A stretch of 64,000 bases of DNA from Bacillota bacterium (GCA_023458375.1 JAEWZT010000002.1:273709-337708), one strand, 5' to 3'. Positions 53,158 to 63,449 are shown, counted from the stretch's first letter. Notes: generated by a model not told the origin, from the sequence alone. Numbers and translations are program-made.

Positions 53158-53649
53158 ATATTATCACATATTTTCTTCTTTGGGCGGCTTTTGGGCTAAG
53201 AGGCATATTTTTGGCGGTGAAATGCAGAACACAAAGAATAAAAACGTAAAACACAGCGTTATGCGGACAAATATGTTACTGGCGCGTAAGGAAAAGCGCC
53301 GCTTAAAAGGCTCGCGGGGGATTGGGGATTGTTAAATTATCGGGTGGGCGGGGATAGAGGAACAACCAATTTATTAAGGCAAAATTATAGACGCGCGCAG
53401 GGGGGAGGAAAGCTTATTAAAAATGTAAGTTCACCCGCCTTAAAGAAAACCCGACGGGGGTTAGGCACTTAACAAGTAATACCTTATGGAGGTGTATAAC
53501 AGCTAGTGAGCAAATGCGTTATGAACGCGCTGTCGCCAAAAAATGTTGTTTATTTGTCCCAAAAATGGTAAAATTGCTTTGAAAACTTATAAAAGCGCGC
53601 TGCGCGGCTAAAAAGAGCAACTGCGGCTTGATTAAAAGGAAAAGTAAAA
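53158..53649. other. GC-richer intergenic region
   Basis: About 490 bp. A 37-codon frame (ATG at 53223) has no ribosome site or family. Purine-rich stretches (GGGGGATTGGGGATT) appear. Nothing else recognised. The LysR gene promoter must lie in the last 150 bp. Confidence 0.4.
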
Positions 53650-54555
53650 ATGGAATTAAAACAGCTTGAAGTATTTGTAAAGGTATATGAACTGCGGAGT
53701 TTTTCCAAGGCTGCGGAAGAGATATTTCTGTCGCAGCCCTCAATAAGTTCCTATATAAGTTCATTGGAAAAAGAGCTGCAAACGCAGTTGATTTACCGCT
53801 CAACCAAGGAAGTTCTTCCCACAAAATCGGGAAAACTGCTATACGGATACGCCAAAGAAATGCTTTCGCTGCGCGACGTTTCGGTGGACTGCCTTAAAAA
53901 ATTTTCCGACGGCAAGTCGGGAAGCATTGACATTTTGGCTTCTTCTGTGCCCGCGCAAAACATTCTGCCTGAGATTTTAGGGGAATTTCATAAGAATTAT
54001 CCTGATATTGTCTTTAACATTATGCAGGCGGACACGGCGGACGTAATCAAGGGCGTTGAACAGCGTCAAGGCGAAATAGGTTTTGTGGGCGCAAAAATTG
54101 AAAATCCCAAATGCGTTTACGAATATTTTATGTCGGAAAAGCTTATTTTAATCGCGCCGCGCGAAAAACGTTTTGAAAACTTGGGCGCAAAGGGCGCTTT
54201 GGAACTACTTAAAAGCCAACGCTTTGTAATGAGGGAAGCGGGTTCGGGCACAAGGCTTGAATACGAGGAATACCTAGGCAAAATCGGTATAAACGCAAGC
54301 GACTTGAAAGTCAGCGCCTATTTTAACAATACGCAAAGCATAATTTGCGCCGTCGCCAACGGGTTGGGGCTTTCCATTGTGTCGGAACTTGCGGCAAAGC
54401 AGTACATAAAGCAAAAAGCCGTTATACCCCTTTACGCCGATTTCTTGCCCCAAAGGTATTTTTACACGGTGCTGAAAAAGAACGCTTTGCTTTCCGCGCC
54501 TCTTGAAAACTTTATTAACTTTGTGCGCAAGCAAAAAACGACGGACGAAAAATAA
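53650..54555 (+). CDS. LysR family transcriptional regulator
   Basis: A 301-residue LysR protein. The N-terminal winged helix (VYELRSFSKAAEEIFLSQPSI) is followed by a periplasmic-binding-protein-like effector domain (SIDILASSVPAQNILPEILG; FVMREAGSGTRLEYEEYL). It resembles the CysL/YeiE group that reads sulfur or similar anions; the target is unknown. No divergent gene is next to it, so it may be autoregulated. Confidence 0.9.
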   Translation: MELKQLEVFVKVYELRSFSKAAEEIFLSQPSISSYISSLEKELQTQLIYRSTKEVLPTKSGKLLYGYAKEMLSLRDVSVDCLKKFSDGKSGSIDILASSVPAQNILPEILGEFHKNYPDIVFNIMQADTADVIKGVEQRQGEIGFVGAKIENPKCVYEYFMSEKLILIAPREKRFENLGAKGALELLKSQRFVMREAGSGTRLEYEEYLGKIGINASDLKVSAYFNNTQSIICAVANGLGLSIVSELAAKQYIKQKAVIPLYADFLPQRYFYTVLKKNALLSAPLENFINFVRKQKTTDEK

Positions 54556-55085
54556 AGCTCAAAGGCAAAAATAAAGTAATTGCTCAACCGCCAAAACCAA
54601 TTTGCCGCTTCTAAGCCGCATTTTACATAAAAATTACAATTCGCAAGCAAAATAGTATACATGGAGTGTCCAGTAGTCCGTAAGCAATTTTCATCGCCCA
54701 ATTTTGTTTGCTTTTAATTTTTTGATTTTTCCTTAGGTTTTAACTTAATATTTTTATAGTTATTTTATTAAGGGCGGTCGGGCGCTCAATAGTTTTTGAA
54801 ATTACTGCGCTTCCAAAGACGGGCGAAGATTTTTTCGCATTCAAAAGTAATTTTTTTGGGCTTAACTGCCTTTTTGTTATAACCAAAAGTTTCTTTTATA
54901 TGTTTATCAAAGCTTTTAGTAAAGAAATAATAATAATAATATAGTTATACCTTTGATAAATAAAATGAACTTTGGCGGTTAAAGGCGGTTTCATGGGTAT
55001 GGCGCTTGCGAAAATCACAATTAAGAAATAAAGCTTTTAGGTCAATAATTTAAAGAAAATATTAAAAAAATAATACGGCTTACTT
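54556..55085. other. AT-rich intergenic region
   Basis: About 530 bp between the LysR gene and the 3' end of the convergent GGDEF gene. No stable hairpin with a T-tract, gene or known RNA was seen. Confidence 0.4.
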
Positions 55086-56279
55086 TTAGTCGGTAACGAC
55101 AAAAGTGTTTTTGCCTTTTTCCTTAGCGGCGTATAAGTTGTTGTCGGCGGTGGTGTAATGGTTTTCAAAGCTGTAATTTTTGCTTACCTTGCTTATACTT
55201 ATACCCATACTTATAGTTATCCTCGGGTGCGTAGCGCCTTTGCCTGAGGGCAAATTAAGTTTTTTGATTTCTTCCGCAAGTTCCGCCATTTTTTGTTCCG
55301 CTAATGATTTATCCTTTATATTGACGCAAACGAAACAAAACTCCTCGCCGCCTGTGCGCGAAGCGAAACCGCCGTTCTTTTTGCAAAAAGCCGCGAGGCA
55401 GTTGGTGATTTCTATTAAACACTCGTCTCCCTTTACATGCGTAAAGGTGTCGTTATATGCCTTAAAATCGTCTACGTCGGCAATTGCCACCGCAATATAT
55501 TTGCCTTCCTTTTTCCATAAAGGGGCGTTGTCGGCAACGTATTTGTATAAGCTGCGCCTGTTGGGCAAATCTGTAAGCCAGTCGGTGTTGCTGACTTTTT
55601 CAAGCATTAGGTTGGCTTCTTTTAGGTCGTATTCGGTGCGCATATTTTTGTAATAAGAAGAAGTATAAAAAAGCGAGGCTATGGGCGTTATCAAAAGCAA
55701 CAGCAAAGACTGCAAGTTGTCAAGGGGCAGCGCGCCGTCAATAGGGGGCACAAATAAATCCATTAAAACCGCAGCGGTAAAATAGTAGGCGAAAAACCCC
55801 CAGGTTTGTTTAAGCGTATATATCGCGCCGAAACCGAAAAGCAACGCTATATAAAAAGAGGAAGTGCTTGTAACGCCGCGCGCGAAATCGCTGTAAACAT
55901 AAAGCAAAAAACCCGTTAAAATTAAAAAATTAAACGCCCATTGGTATATTTCCACAGCCTTAAACTTTTTTGCCTGCAACAGAAAATGAACCGTTATTGC
56001 AGAAGACAAGGAGGTAAAAATCAAAAGCGCTTCCGCCGCAATGTTAAAGCGGCTTACCTGGCTGAACCTGCCGTAAAAATCTGTGGCAATATCGCTTGCG
56101 ACGCAAAAAATCTGATGAACTAATACTATTAAGGAAATGGCGATAATCAGTTTACCGTTTCTGAGCGAGAGAGCCTCTTTGATTTCCCGCGACTGTTCTT
56201 CGGTAAAACTATTTTTAATCTTTTTATGAGAAAAGATATAACTTATTGATTTAAAAAACTCTTGAAGCTTTTTCCCCAT
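55086..56279 (-). CDS. membrane-bound diguanylate cyclase (GGDEF)
   Basis: A 397-residue protein. Six or so membrane helices occupy residues about 50-215, then a GGDEF domain (NTDWLTDLPNRRSLYKYV, DVDDFKAYNDTFTHVKGDEC). The active site reads GGEEF, so synthesis of c-di-GMP is expected. The inhibitory I-site RxxD is absent (the residues there are K and G). I use the ATG at 56279; a TATAAT lies 6 nt upstream of it. Confidence 0.88.
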   Translation of the reverse strand: MGKKLQEFFKSISYIFSHKKIKNSFTEEQSREIKEALSLRNGKLIIAISLIVLVHQIFCVASDIATDFYGRFSQVSRFNIAAEALLIFTSLSSAITVHFLLQAKKFKAVEIYQWAFNFLILTGFLLYVYSDFARGVTSTSSFYIALLFGFGAIYTLKQTWGFFAYYFTAAVLMDLFVPPIDGALPLDNLQSLLLLLITPIASLFYTSSYYKNMRTEYDLKEANLMLEKVSNTDWLTDLPNRRSLYKYVADNAPLWKKEGKYIAVAIADVDDFKAYNDTFTHVKGDECLIEITNCLAAFCKKNGGFASRTGGEEFCFVCVNIKDKSLAEQKMAELAEEIKKLNLPSGKGATHPRITISMGISISKVSKNYSFENHYTTADNNLYAAKEKGKNTFVVTD

Positions 56280-56300
56280 AGGGGCATTATACCATAACAT

Positions 56301-56955
56301 AAAATATTATTAACCGATTTGAGCCACTATTTTTAATCAAAATTAAACAATGTTCACAGTTTCATTTGAAAACGCAGGCAGAGTTAAGGCTTTTAAGTTT
56401 TATAAAATTAAGCTACAAGTTTTAGCGCGGACTTTTACAGTCGCCGAGCGAAAGATTATTTGCGGCTGCGGCTGCATTTATTTGATGGCGGCGCGGTTGT
56501 TCTTTACGAAATCTGGTCAAGGCGTGAAAGTTTATCCTCACTGCTAAACCTGCCGTAAAGGTTTTGCTTTCTGCTTATTAGTAAGAATAAAAACAGGGTA
56601 AATGTCAGAAATATTTTTTTGTATTTAAGTAGCGGCGGCAATAGAGAAAGCGGGATTAGCTTTATAATTTAGTTGCGGCGATAAGATAGATTTTTATAAA
56701 CTGCCTTTAAATCATTTTAGGGTTAGGGGCTGTTTGCTGTGGCGACGATGCAGCGTTTGCACTGTCGTTTGCTGTGGCGGCAAGATAATTTGCGTTTAAA
56801 AAGCGCGCTATAATGCCGCGGCTTTTATAATTGCGGGGTCTTTATCTACATGATGCCAAATGATGCCAAAAGCCGCCCGTCCGCACTTAACATAAAACCG
56901 CGCAAAAAGCAATGCGTTTATCCTTAGTTTTTTATTTGTATTTTAGCCCTATGTG
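56301..56955. other. long intergenic region before the hut operon
   Basis: About 650 bp. It contains short direct repeats: GTTTGCTGTGGCG twice near 56728-56775 and ATGATGCCAAA twice in tandem near 56850. A 65-residue frame at 56350 lacks a ribosome site. No known riboswitch pattern was seen. Confidence 0.45.
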
Positions 56956-56984
56956 TTGAAAAAAAGCGGCGGATATGCAATAAT
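56956..56984 (+). promoter_or_regulatory. sigma-A promoter of the hut operon
   Basis: TTGAAA (56956-56961), 17 nt, AATAAT (56979-56984), 37 bp upstream of the hutH start. Confidence 0.65.
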
Positions 56985-57021
56985 AAAATGACTGGCAATT
57001 TTGAAATTTAGAGGTAGCAAA

Positions 57022-58545
57022 TTGGATAAAATAATAATCAGCGGTAAAAATTTAACGGTTGAAGAAGTAATCGCCCTTTCACAAGGCGTGCGCGCGGAAG
57101 TTGCGGCAAGCGCCTACGGCGAAATGGCAAAATCGCGCGCATTGGTGGACGAGGTGGTAAAAAGCGGCAAAGCCGTCTACGGAATAACTACGGGTTTCGG
57201 TAAGTTTTCCGAAGTAAGCATAAGTCAGAAAAACAGCGAAACGCTGCAAAAAAATCTCATTATGAGCCACGCCTGCGGCGTGGGCGAACCTTTGGGAAAG
57301 CGTGAGGTAAAAGCCATGATGGCTTTACGCCTTAACGCTTTGGCGGTAGGTTACAGCGGCGTAAGCAAAGACACTTTCGACAAGCTTTTGGCGCTGCTTA
57401 ACAGCGACGTTACCCCTTATGTTCCTCAAAAGGGAAGTTTGGGCGCTAGCGGAGACTTGGTGCCCTTGGCGCATATGGCTTTAACTTTAATAGGTCTTGG
57501 CGACGCTTATTATAAAGATAAGCTGATGTCTGCAAAAAAAGCTTTAAAGCTTGCGAATCTTACCCCCGCCGTTCTTACAAGCAAAGAAGGGCTGGCGCTT
57601 ATTAACGGCACGCAGGCAATGTGCGCCTTAGCATGCTTTGTAGTAAACGAGGGCGCAAACTACAACAAGTGCGCCGATATAATTTCCTGCCTTACCGTTG
57701 AGGCTTTGGGCGGAATTACCGACGCCTACGACGAAAGGATTCACGCCATACGCAACCAAAAAGGGCAAATTGATACTGCGGCTAACCTCAGAAAAATCTT
57801 GCAGGGAAGCCAAAGGACGACAAAACAGGGTCAGACGCACGTTCAGGATGCCTATACTTTGCGTTGTATTCCCCAAATACACGGACCGAGCAAAGATGCT
57901 TTGGGCTACGTTGCGCAAGTTGTGGAAAAAGAGATAAACGCGGTAACTGACAACCCCATAATTTTTGCCGACACAAAGGAGGCGTTTTCGGGGGGAAACT
58001 TCCACGGGCAATGTTTGGCGCTCGCCCTTGACTTTTCCGCAATCGCGCTTTCTGAACTTGCAAACGTTTCCGAAAGAAGAATCGAGCGCCTTGTCAACCC
58101 GCAGCTGTCAAACCTTCCGGCGTTTTTGGTAAAAAAGGGCGGGCTTAACAGCGGAATGATGATTGTGCAGTATACCGCCGCATCGCTGGTAAATGAAAAC
58201 AAGGTATTAAGCCATCCAGCAAGCGTTGACAGCATAACGAGCAGCGCCAACCAAGAGGACCATGTTTCAATGGGCATGACGGCGGCGAGAAAAGCGCGCG
58301 TCATATGCTCAAACGTAGCCAACGTGCTTGCGATAGAACTGCTTTGCGCCTGTCAGGCGATAGATTTGTCAAAGGACAAACCCCTTGCCAAAGCTACAAG
58401 TGCCGCCTACGACCTTGTGCGCAAAAACGTAAGCTTTATGGACAAAGACCGCTACATCGCCCCCGACATTGAAAAATGCGCCGCTTTAATTATAAGCGGA
58501 AAGCTGTTAAGCGAGGTTGAAAAAATTACGGGGAAATTAAATTAA
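57022..58545 (+). CDS. hutH: histidine ammonia-lyase
   Basis: A 507-residue HAL. The self-forming MIO cofactor triad Ala142-Ser143-Gly144 lies in GSLGASGDLVPLAHM, the same numbering as the Pseudomonas enzyme. The NPI and QEDHVSMG motifs (TDNPIIFAD; SSANQEDHVSMGM) are present. It deaminates histidine to urocanate. The TTG at 57022 follows AGAGGTAGCAA; the frame from 57001 would contain that site. First gene of the five-gene hut operon. Confidence 0.95.
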   Translation: MDKIIISGKNLTVEEVIALSQGVRAEVAASAYGEMAKSRALVDEVVKSGKAVYGITTGFGKFSEVSISQKNSETLQKNLIMSHACGVGEPLGKREVKAMMALRLNALAVGYSGVSKDTFDKLLALLNSDVTPYVPQKGSLGASGDLVPLAHMALTLIGLGDAYYKDKLMSAKKALKLANLTPAVLTSKEGLALINGTQAMCALACFVVNEGANYNKCADIISCLTVEALGGITDAYDERIHAIRNQKGQIDTAANLRKILQGSQRTTKQGQTHVQDAYTLRCIPQIHGPSKDALGYVAQVVEKEINAVTDNPIIFADTKEAFSGGNFHGQCLALALDFSAIALSELANVSERRIERLVNPQLSNLPAFLVKKGGLNSGMMIVQYTAASLVNENKVLSHPASVDSITSSANQEDHVSMGMTAARKARVICSNVANVLAIELLCACQAIDLSKDKPLAKATSAAYDLVRKNVSFMDKDRYIAPDIEKCAALIISGKLLSEVEKITGKLN

Positions 58546-58558
58546 GGAAAGAGAAATA

Positions 58559-60592
58559 ATGTTGAGCAATTTAGATATTTTTAATGGTATGAATATAAAA
58601 CTGACGGAGCTTCCTCCAAAAAAAGATTTTGCCGAGAGAATACGCCGCGCTCCCAAAAGGGAGTTTAGATTAACGCAAAAGGAAACGGAACTGGCGCTTT
58701 CAAACGCGCTGCGCTACATTCCGCAGGAGTGGCACAAAACGCTCGCCCCCGAATTTTTGCAGGAGCTTTACTCAATGGGGCGCATTTACGGCTACCGTTT
58801 CCGCCCGCAGGGTAAAATTTACGCAAAGCCCGTAGACCAATACAAGGGAAAATGCCTTGAAGGCAAAGCTTTTCAGCTTATGATAGACAACAACCTTGAT
58901 TTTGACGTGGCGCTGTATCCTTACGAACTGGTAACTTACGGCGAAACAGGTCAGGTTTGCCAAAACTGGATGCAGTATCTTTTAATTAAAAAATACCTTG
59001 AAGAAATGACGGAGGAACAGACGCTTGCAGTCGCAAGCGGGCACCCTTTGGGGCTTTTTAAAAGCGGAAAAAACTCCCCCCGCGTAATAATTACAAACGC
59101 CCTTATGATAGGCATGTTTGACAATCAGGAAAACTGGCACAGGGCGGCGGCGCTGGGCGTGGCAAATTACGGACAAATGACGGCGGGCGGCTGGATGTAT
59201 ATAGGACCGCAGGGCATAGTCCACGGCACATATAACACTATTTTAAACGCGGCTCGCATGAAGCTTCACCTTAAAAACGAGGACAATTTGGCGGGCGTTC
59301 TTTTTGTGTCAAGCGGGCTGGGCGGCATGAGCGGGGCGCAGGGTAAAGCGGTGGAGATTTTGCAGGGCGTAGGCGTCATTGCAGAAGTGGATTTAAGCCG
59401 CATAAAAACAAGGCACGTTCAGGGGTGGGTTGGCGAAATTGCCTATTCGCCCGAAGAAGCCTTTGAGCTTGCGCAAAAATACCAAAAGCAAAAAATCGGC
59501 AAAGCGATAGCTTTTCACGGCAATATTGTGGATTTACTATGCTACGCCGCTCAAAATGACATAGAAATTCCCCTTCTTTCCGACCAAACGAGCTGCCACG
59601 CGCCCTACGACGGGGGTTACTGCCCCAGAGGTTTAACTTTTGAGCAGCGCACCGACATGCTTGCAAAAAACCCGCGCGAGTTTAAAAAGCTTGTTGACGA
59701 AACTTTGAAAGAGCATTTTGCCGCCATAAAAGAGCTTGTAAAAAGGGGCACTTACTTTTTTGACTACGGCAATTCGTTTATGAAAGCCGTCTTTGACGCG
59801 GGCGTTAAAGAAATCTGCAAAAACGGCAAAGACGAACGCGAGGGGTTTATTTTCCCCAGCTATATTGAGGACATTTTAGGTCCCATTTGTTTTGACTACG
59901 GCTACGGACCTTTCAGGTGGGTGTGCCTGTCGGGCAAAGAGGAAGATTTGCAATTAACGGACAAAACGGCGCTTGAAAACATTGACAGGAACCGCCGTTT
60001 TCAAGACAACGACAACTATATCTGGATTCAAAACGCGCAAAAAAACCGCCTTGTGGTGGGGTCAAAAGCGCGCATACTTTATCAAGACGCGTTGGGGCGC
60101 ATGCAAATTGCTTTGGCGTTTAATAAACTTGTGCGCGAGGGCAGGTGCGGTCCCATAATGCTGGGGCGCGACCACCACGACACGGGGGGCACCGACGCGC
60201 CTTTTAGGGAAACTTCCAACATTAAAGACGGCAGCAATATAATGGCGGATATGGCTACGCATATCTTTGCGGGAAACGCCGCAAGGGGCATGAGCTTGGT
60301 AGCGCTGCATAACGGCGGCGGCACGGGCATAGGAAAGGCAATAAACGGCGGCTTCGGAATGGTTTTAGACGGAAGTTGCCGCGTTGACGAGATAATTAAA
60401 AGCGCTTTTCCTTGGGACGTAATGGGAGGCGTAGCGCGAAGAAGCTGGGCGCGAAACGAAAACGCCATGGACACCGCAAAAGAATATAATTGTTTGGGGA
60501 AAGAAAACCACATCACCCTTCCCTATTTGACAGAAAAAGACTATATTGAAAAGCTCGTAGCCGACAGCTACGCGAAATATAAGCAGGAGTAA
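58559..60592 (+). CDS. hutU: urocanate hydratase (long form)
   Basis: A 677-residue urocanase, about 120 residues longer than the classical 555-residue form. The NAD-binding glycine region (SSGLGGMSGAQGKAVEI) and the GGYCPRGLTFEQRTDMLA region are intact. It converts urocanate to imidazolonepropionate with NAD as an electrophile. The extra length lies mainly in the N-terminal and C-terminal sections and is shared by a known Firmicutes/Bacteroidetes subgroup. 14 nt after hutH, with GGAAAGAGAAATA upstream. Confidence 0.95.
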   Translation: MLSNLDIFNGMNIKLTELPPKKDFAERIRRAPKREFRLTQKETELALSNALRYIPQEWHKTLAPEFLQELYSMGRIYGYRFRPQGKIYAKPVDQYKGKCLEGKAFQLMIDNNLDFDVALYPYELVTYGETGQVCQNWMQYLLIKKYLEEMTEEQTLAVASGHPLGLFKSGKNSPRVIITNALMIGMFDNQENWHRAAALGVANYGQMTAGGWMYIGPQGIVHGTYNTILNAARMKLHLKNEDNLAGVLFVSSGLGGMSGAQGKAVEILQGVGVIAEVDLSRIKTRHVQGWVGEIAYSPEEAFELAQKYQKQKIGKAIAFHGNIVDLLCYAAQNDIEIPLLSDQTSCHAPYDGGYCPRGLTFEQRTDMLAKNPREFKKLVDETLKEHFAAIKELVKRGTYFFDYGNSFMKAVFDAGVKEICKNGKDEREGFIFPSYIEDILGPICFDYGYGPFRWVCLSGKEEDLQLTDKTALENIDRNRRFQDNDNYIWIQNAQKNRLVVGSKARILYQDALGRMQIALAFNKLVREGRCGPIMLGRDHHDTGGTDAPFRETSNIKDGSNIMADMATHIFAGNAARGMSLVALHNGGGTGIGKAINGGFGMVLDGSCRVDEIIKSAFPWDVMGGVARRSWARNENAMDTAKEYNCLGKENHITLPYLTEKDYIEKLVADSYAKYKQE

Positions 60593-60599
60593 ACTAAAA

Positions 60600-61496
60600 A
60601 TGACATTTGACAAAATTATGGAGTGTGTTCCCAATTTCAGCGAGGGGCGCGACGGCGAAAAAATTGAAAAAATAGTAAACTGTTTTAGAAACAAAGAAAA
60701 CGTCAAACTGTTAGATTACAGCAGCGACACAGACCACAACAGAACGGTTGTTACCGTTGTGGGCGAGCCTCAACCCCTTGCAAAGGCGGTGCTTGAAGCG
60801 GTGGGCGTAGCAAAGGAAATAATTGATTTAACTAAGCACAAAGGGCAGCACCCGCGCATGGGCGCCGCCGACGTAGTGCCTTTTATACCTATTAAAAACA
60901 CCACCGTAGCGGAAGCGGTGGAGCTTTCAAAGCAAGTTGCGGCAAAAATGTGGGAAGACTATCAAATCCCCGTCTTTTTGTATGAAAGTTCCGCAAGCAG
61001 CCCTGACAGAACAAACCTTGCCGACATAAGAAAGGGGGAGTTTGAGGGAATGGGCGAGAAAATGAAAAAGCCCCAATGGAAACCCGATTTCGGCGGCAAC
61101 GCCCCCCACCCTACGGCGGGAGTTACCGCCGTAGGGTGCCGCATGCCCTTGGTTGCCTTTAACGTAAACCTTGACACGCCCGACCTTAGCGTCGCCACAA
61201 AAATAGGCAAAAGGGTGCGCTTTATAGGAGGCGGGCTGCGCTTTGTAAAGGCTATGGGCGTTATGCTTGAAGAGCGTAAAATCGCGCAGGTTTCAATGAA
61301 CCTAACCGACTATACCAAAACGCCCGTTTACGCCGCCCTTGAAATGGTGCGCATGGAAGCTAAGCGTTACGGCGTCAGCGTTGTGGGAAGCGAAGTTATA
61401 GGGCTTGTGCCGCAGCAGGCGTTAATTGACTGCGCCGAATATTACCTGCAAATAGAAGACTTTAAGTCCAACCAGATTTTGGAAAACAATTTATGA
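60600..61496 (+). CDS. ftcD: glutamate formimidoyltransferase
   Basis: A 298-residue monofunctional enzyme matching the N-terminal half of mammalian FTCD. Family marks: MECVPNFSEGRDGEKIEKIV at the start, KHKGQHPRMGAADVVPFIP, and LVPQQALIDCAEYYLQI at the end. It moves the formimino group of formiminoglutamate to tetrahydrofolate, releasing glutamate. It overlaps hutI by 4 nt (ATGA). Confidence 0.95.
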   Translation: MTFDKIMECVPNFSEGRDGEKIEKIVNCFRNKENVKLLDYSSDTDHNRTVVTVVGEPQPLAKAVLEAVGVAKEIIDLTKHKGQHPRMGAADVVPFIPIKNTTVAEAVELSKQVAAKMWEDYQIPVFLYESSASSPDRTNLADIRKGEFEGMGEKMKKPQWKPDFGGNAPHPTAGVTAVGCRMPLVAFNVNLDTPDLSVATKIGKRVRFIGGGLRFVKAMGVMLEERKIAQVSMNLTDYTKTPVYAALEMVRMEAKRYGVSVVGSEVIGLVPQQALIDCAEYYLQIEDFKSNQILENNL

Positions 61497-62731
61497 ACCT
61501 GCTCTTAAAAAACGCTTTTATAGCCACCTTTTTGGGAAATAAGGCAAAAAAGGGAAAGGAAATGAGTGAGATTTCCCTTCTTAAAGATTATTGCGTTTTG
61601 ACGGAGGGCGAATATATCAAAGCCGTATTCCCCGCTTCTCGCCTTGGAGAATACGACGTTACAGGCGCGCAAGTTATTGACTGCGGGGGAAAAATGGTAA
61701 CGGCGGGCTACGTTGACTGCCACACGCATTTGGTTTTTGCGGGCGACAGGGCGGAAGAGTTTAACTTGCGTTTAAAAGACGTGCCCTATATGGAAATTAT
61801 GAGGCGGGGCGGGGGCATAATTAAAACCGTTGAGGAAACGCGCAAAGCCACGCTGCAAGAGCTTTACCAAAAAGCGCTTGAAAACGTTAAAAAATCGCTT
61901 TGCTACGGCGTAACAACGCTTGAAGCTAAAAGCGGCTACGGCTTGGACATTGAAACGGAATTAAAGCAAATAGCCGCGGCGGATATGCTTAACGGCACAC
62001 AGCCCCTAGACATAGTTTTAACGTATATGGGCGCTCACGCGACGCCAAAAAATATGCTTAGCGATGAATATGTAGATTTTATCATAGAGCAAGCGCTCCC
62101 TCAAATAAAGGCAAAAAGCAAGGCGGAGTTTTGCGACTGTTTTTGCGAGAAAAACGTTTTCAGCCTTTCGCAGTGCGAAAGGATATTGACTAAGGCTAAG
62201 CAACTGGGGTTTAAGCTTAAAATCCACGCCGAAGAAATTGAGCCGCTGGGCGGCAGCGGTCTTGCGGCAAAACTTGATGCCGTTTCATGCGAGCATTTAT
62301 TAAAAATCAGCGACGAAAACATCAGGGCGCTTTCAGACAGCAAAACCGTTGCGGTAACGTTGCCTATTACGGCGTTTTCTTTGAGGGAAGCTTACGCGCC
62401 CGCAAGGAAAATGGTTGACAAAGGCTGCGCGCTTGCCGCCGCTACCGACTTCAACCCCGGAAGCTGCAACTGCCAAAGCATTCCGCTGCTTATTTCGCTT
62501 TGCGTCATGTATATGGGGCTTACTATTGAAGAAACGCTTTGCGCAATAACGCTTAACGCCGCTGCGGCAATAGACAGGGCGGGCGTAATAGGCACGGTGG
62601 AAAAGGGCAAGTTTGCCGATTTGCTTATACACAACGTTTTTTCCCTTGACGAGTTATGCTACAATTTTTGCGCCAACAGCGTGCAAAGCATAATAAAAAA
62701 GGGAAAGGCGGCGCATGCCAACCACAATTAA
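61493..62731 (+). CDS. hutI: imidazolonepropionase
   Basis: A 412-residue amidohydrolase. Metal ligands HxH in DCHTHLVFAGDRAEEF, His in LKIHAEEIEPLGG, and Asp in TDFNPGSCNC are present, with the substrate loop EAKSGYGLDIETELK. It opens the imidazolone ring to formiminoglutamate, the substrate of FtcD just upstream. Confidence 0.95.
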   Translation: MNLLLKNAFIATFLGNKAKKGKEMSEISLLKDYCVLTEGEYIKAVFPASRLGEYDVTGAQVIDCGGKMVTAGYVDCHTHLVFAGDRAEEFNLRLKDVPYMEIMRRGGGIIKTVEETRKATLQELYQKALENVKKSLCYGVTTLEAKSGYGLDIETELKQIAAADMLNGTQPLDIVLTYMGAHATPKNMLSDEYVDFIIEQALPQIKAKSKAEFCDCFCEKNVFSLSQCERILTKAKQLGFKLKIHAEEIEPLGGSGLAAKLDAVSCEHLLKISDENIRALSDSKTVAVTLPITAFSLREAYAPARKMVDKGCALAAATDFNPGSCNCQSIPLLISLCVMYMGLTIEETLCAITLNAAAAIDRAGVIGTVEKGKFADLLIHNVFSLDELCYNFCANSVQSIIKKGKAAHANHN

Positions 62732-62749
62732 AAGGAGTTAAAAACAACA

Positions 62750-63367
62750 ATGCTTTACGACTTAACAATAAAAGAATTTACAGAAGTTTTGGCGAGCAGC
62801 TCGCCCGCTCCGGGCGGCGGTTCCGTTTCGGCGCTTGCGGGGGCTTTAAGCGCCGCCCTTGCCAGCATGGTGGCTTCCCTTACGGCGGGCAAAAAGGGCT
62901 ACGAGCAGCACGACGGAAAAATGAGGGAAATCGCCGCTAAAATGCCGCTAAAATACGGCGAACTTATTGAGGCTATTGAGGAGGACAGCAAGTCCTTTGA
63001 CGGCGTGCTCGCCGCTTTTAAACTGCCTAAAACCACCGACGAAGAAAAAGCCGCAAGAAAAAACGCAATTGAAAAAGCCACAATGCACGCCGCAAACGTG
63101 CCACTTTCCACCGCGGAAAAGGCAAGCGCGCTCTTTGACGATTTAGATTTTTTGGCAAAAAACGGAAATAAAAACGCCCTGTCCGACGTTGCGGTAGCCG
63201 CCATGATGGCGCGTTCCGCTACTTTGGGCGCGTTAAGCAATGTGGAAATAAATATCGCAAGTCTAAGCGAAAGCGACTACAAGAGCCGCCTTATTAAAAG
63301 GGTGACACAGCTTCGCCAACAGGCTAACGCCCGCGAAAAGACCATTTTAGACGCTTTAACGGTATAG
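62750..63367 (+). CDS. fchA: formimidoyltetrahydrofolate cyclodeaminase
   Basis: A 205-residue cyclodeaminase/cyclohydrolase of the FTCD C-terminal type: ASSSPAPGGGSVSALAGALS begins it, and the four-helix layout (KNALSDVAVAAMMARSATLG) is normal. It turns formimino-THF into 5,10-methenyl-THF and ammonia, so histidine carbon enters the folate pool. Last gene of the operon, followed by a terminator. Confidence 0.93.
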   Translation: MLYDLTIKEFTEVLASSSPAPGGGSVSALAGALSAALASMVASLTAGKKGYEQHDGKMREIAAKMPLKYGELIEAIEEDSKSFDGVLAAFKLPKTTDEEKAARKNAIEKATMHAANVPLSTAEKASALFDDLDFLAKNGNKNALSDVAVAAMMARSATLGALSNVEINIASLSESDYKSRLIKRVTQLRQQANAREKTILDALTV

Positions 63368-63397
63368 TTAAACTTGTAATAAAGAAAAACCGCTCTT

Positions 63398-63425
63398 ACG
63401 CCCCTTATAAAGGGGCGTTTTTCTT
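63398..63425 (+). terminator. terminator of the hut operon
   Basis: ACGCCCCTT and AAGGGGCGT pair with a short loop and are followed by TTTTCTT. Confidence 0.9.
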
Positions 63426-63449
63426 ATCCACTAAACATAGCCGTTTTGC

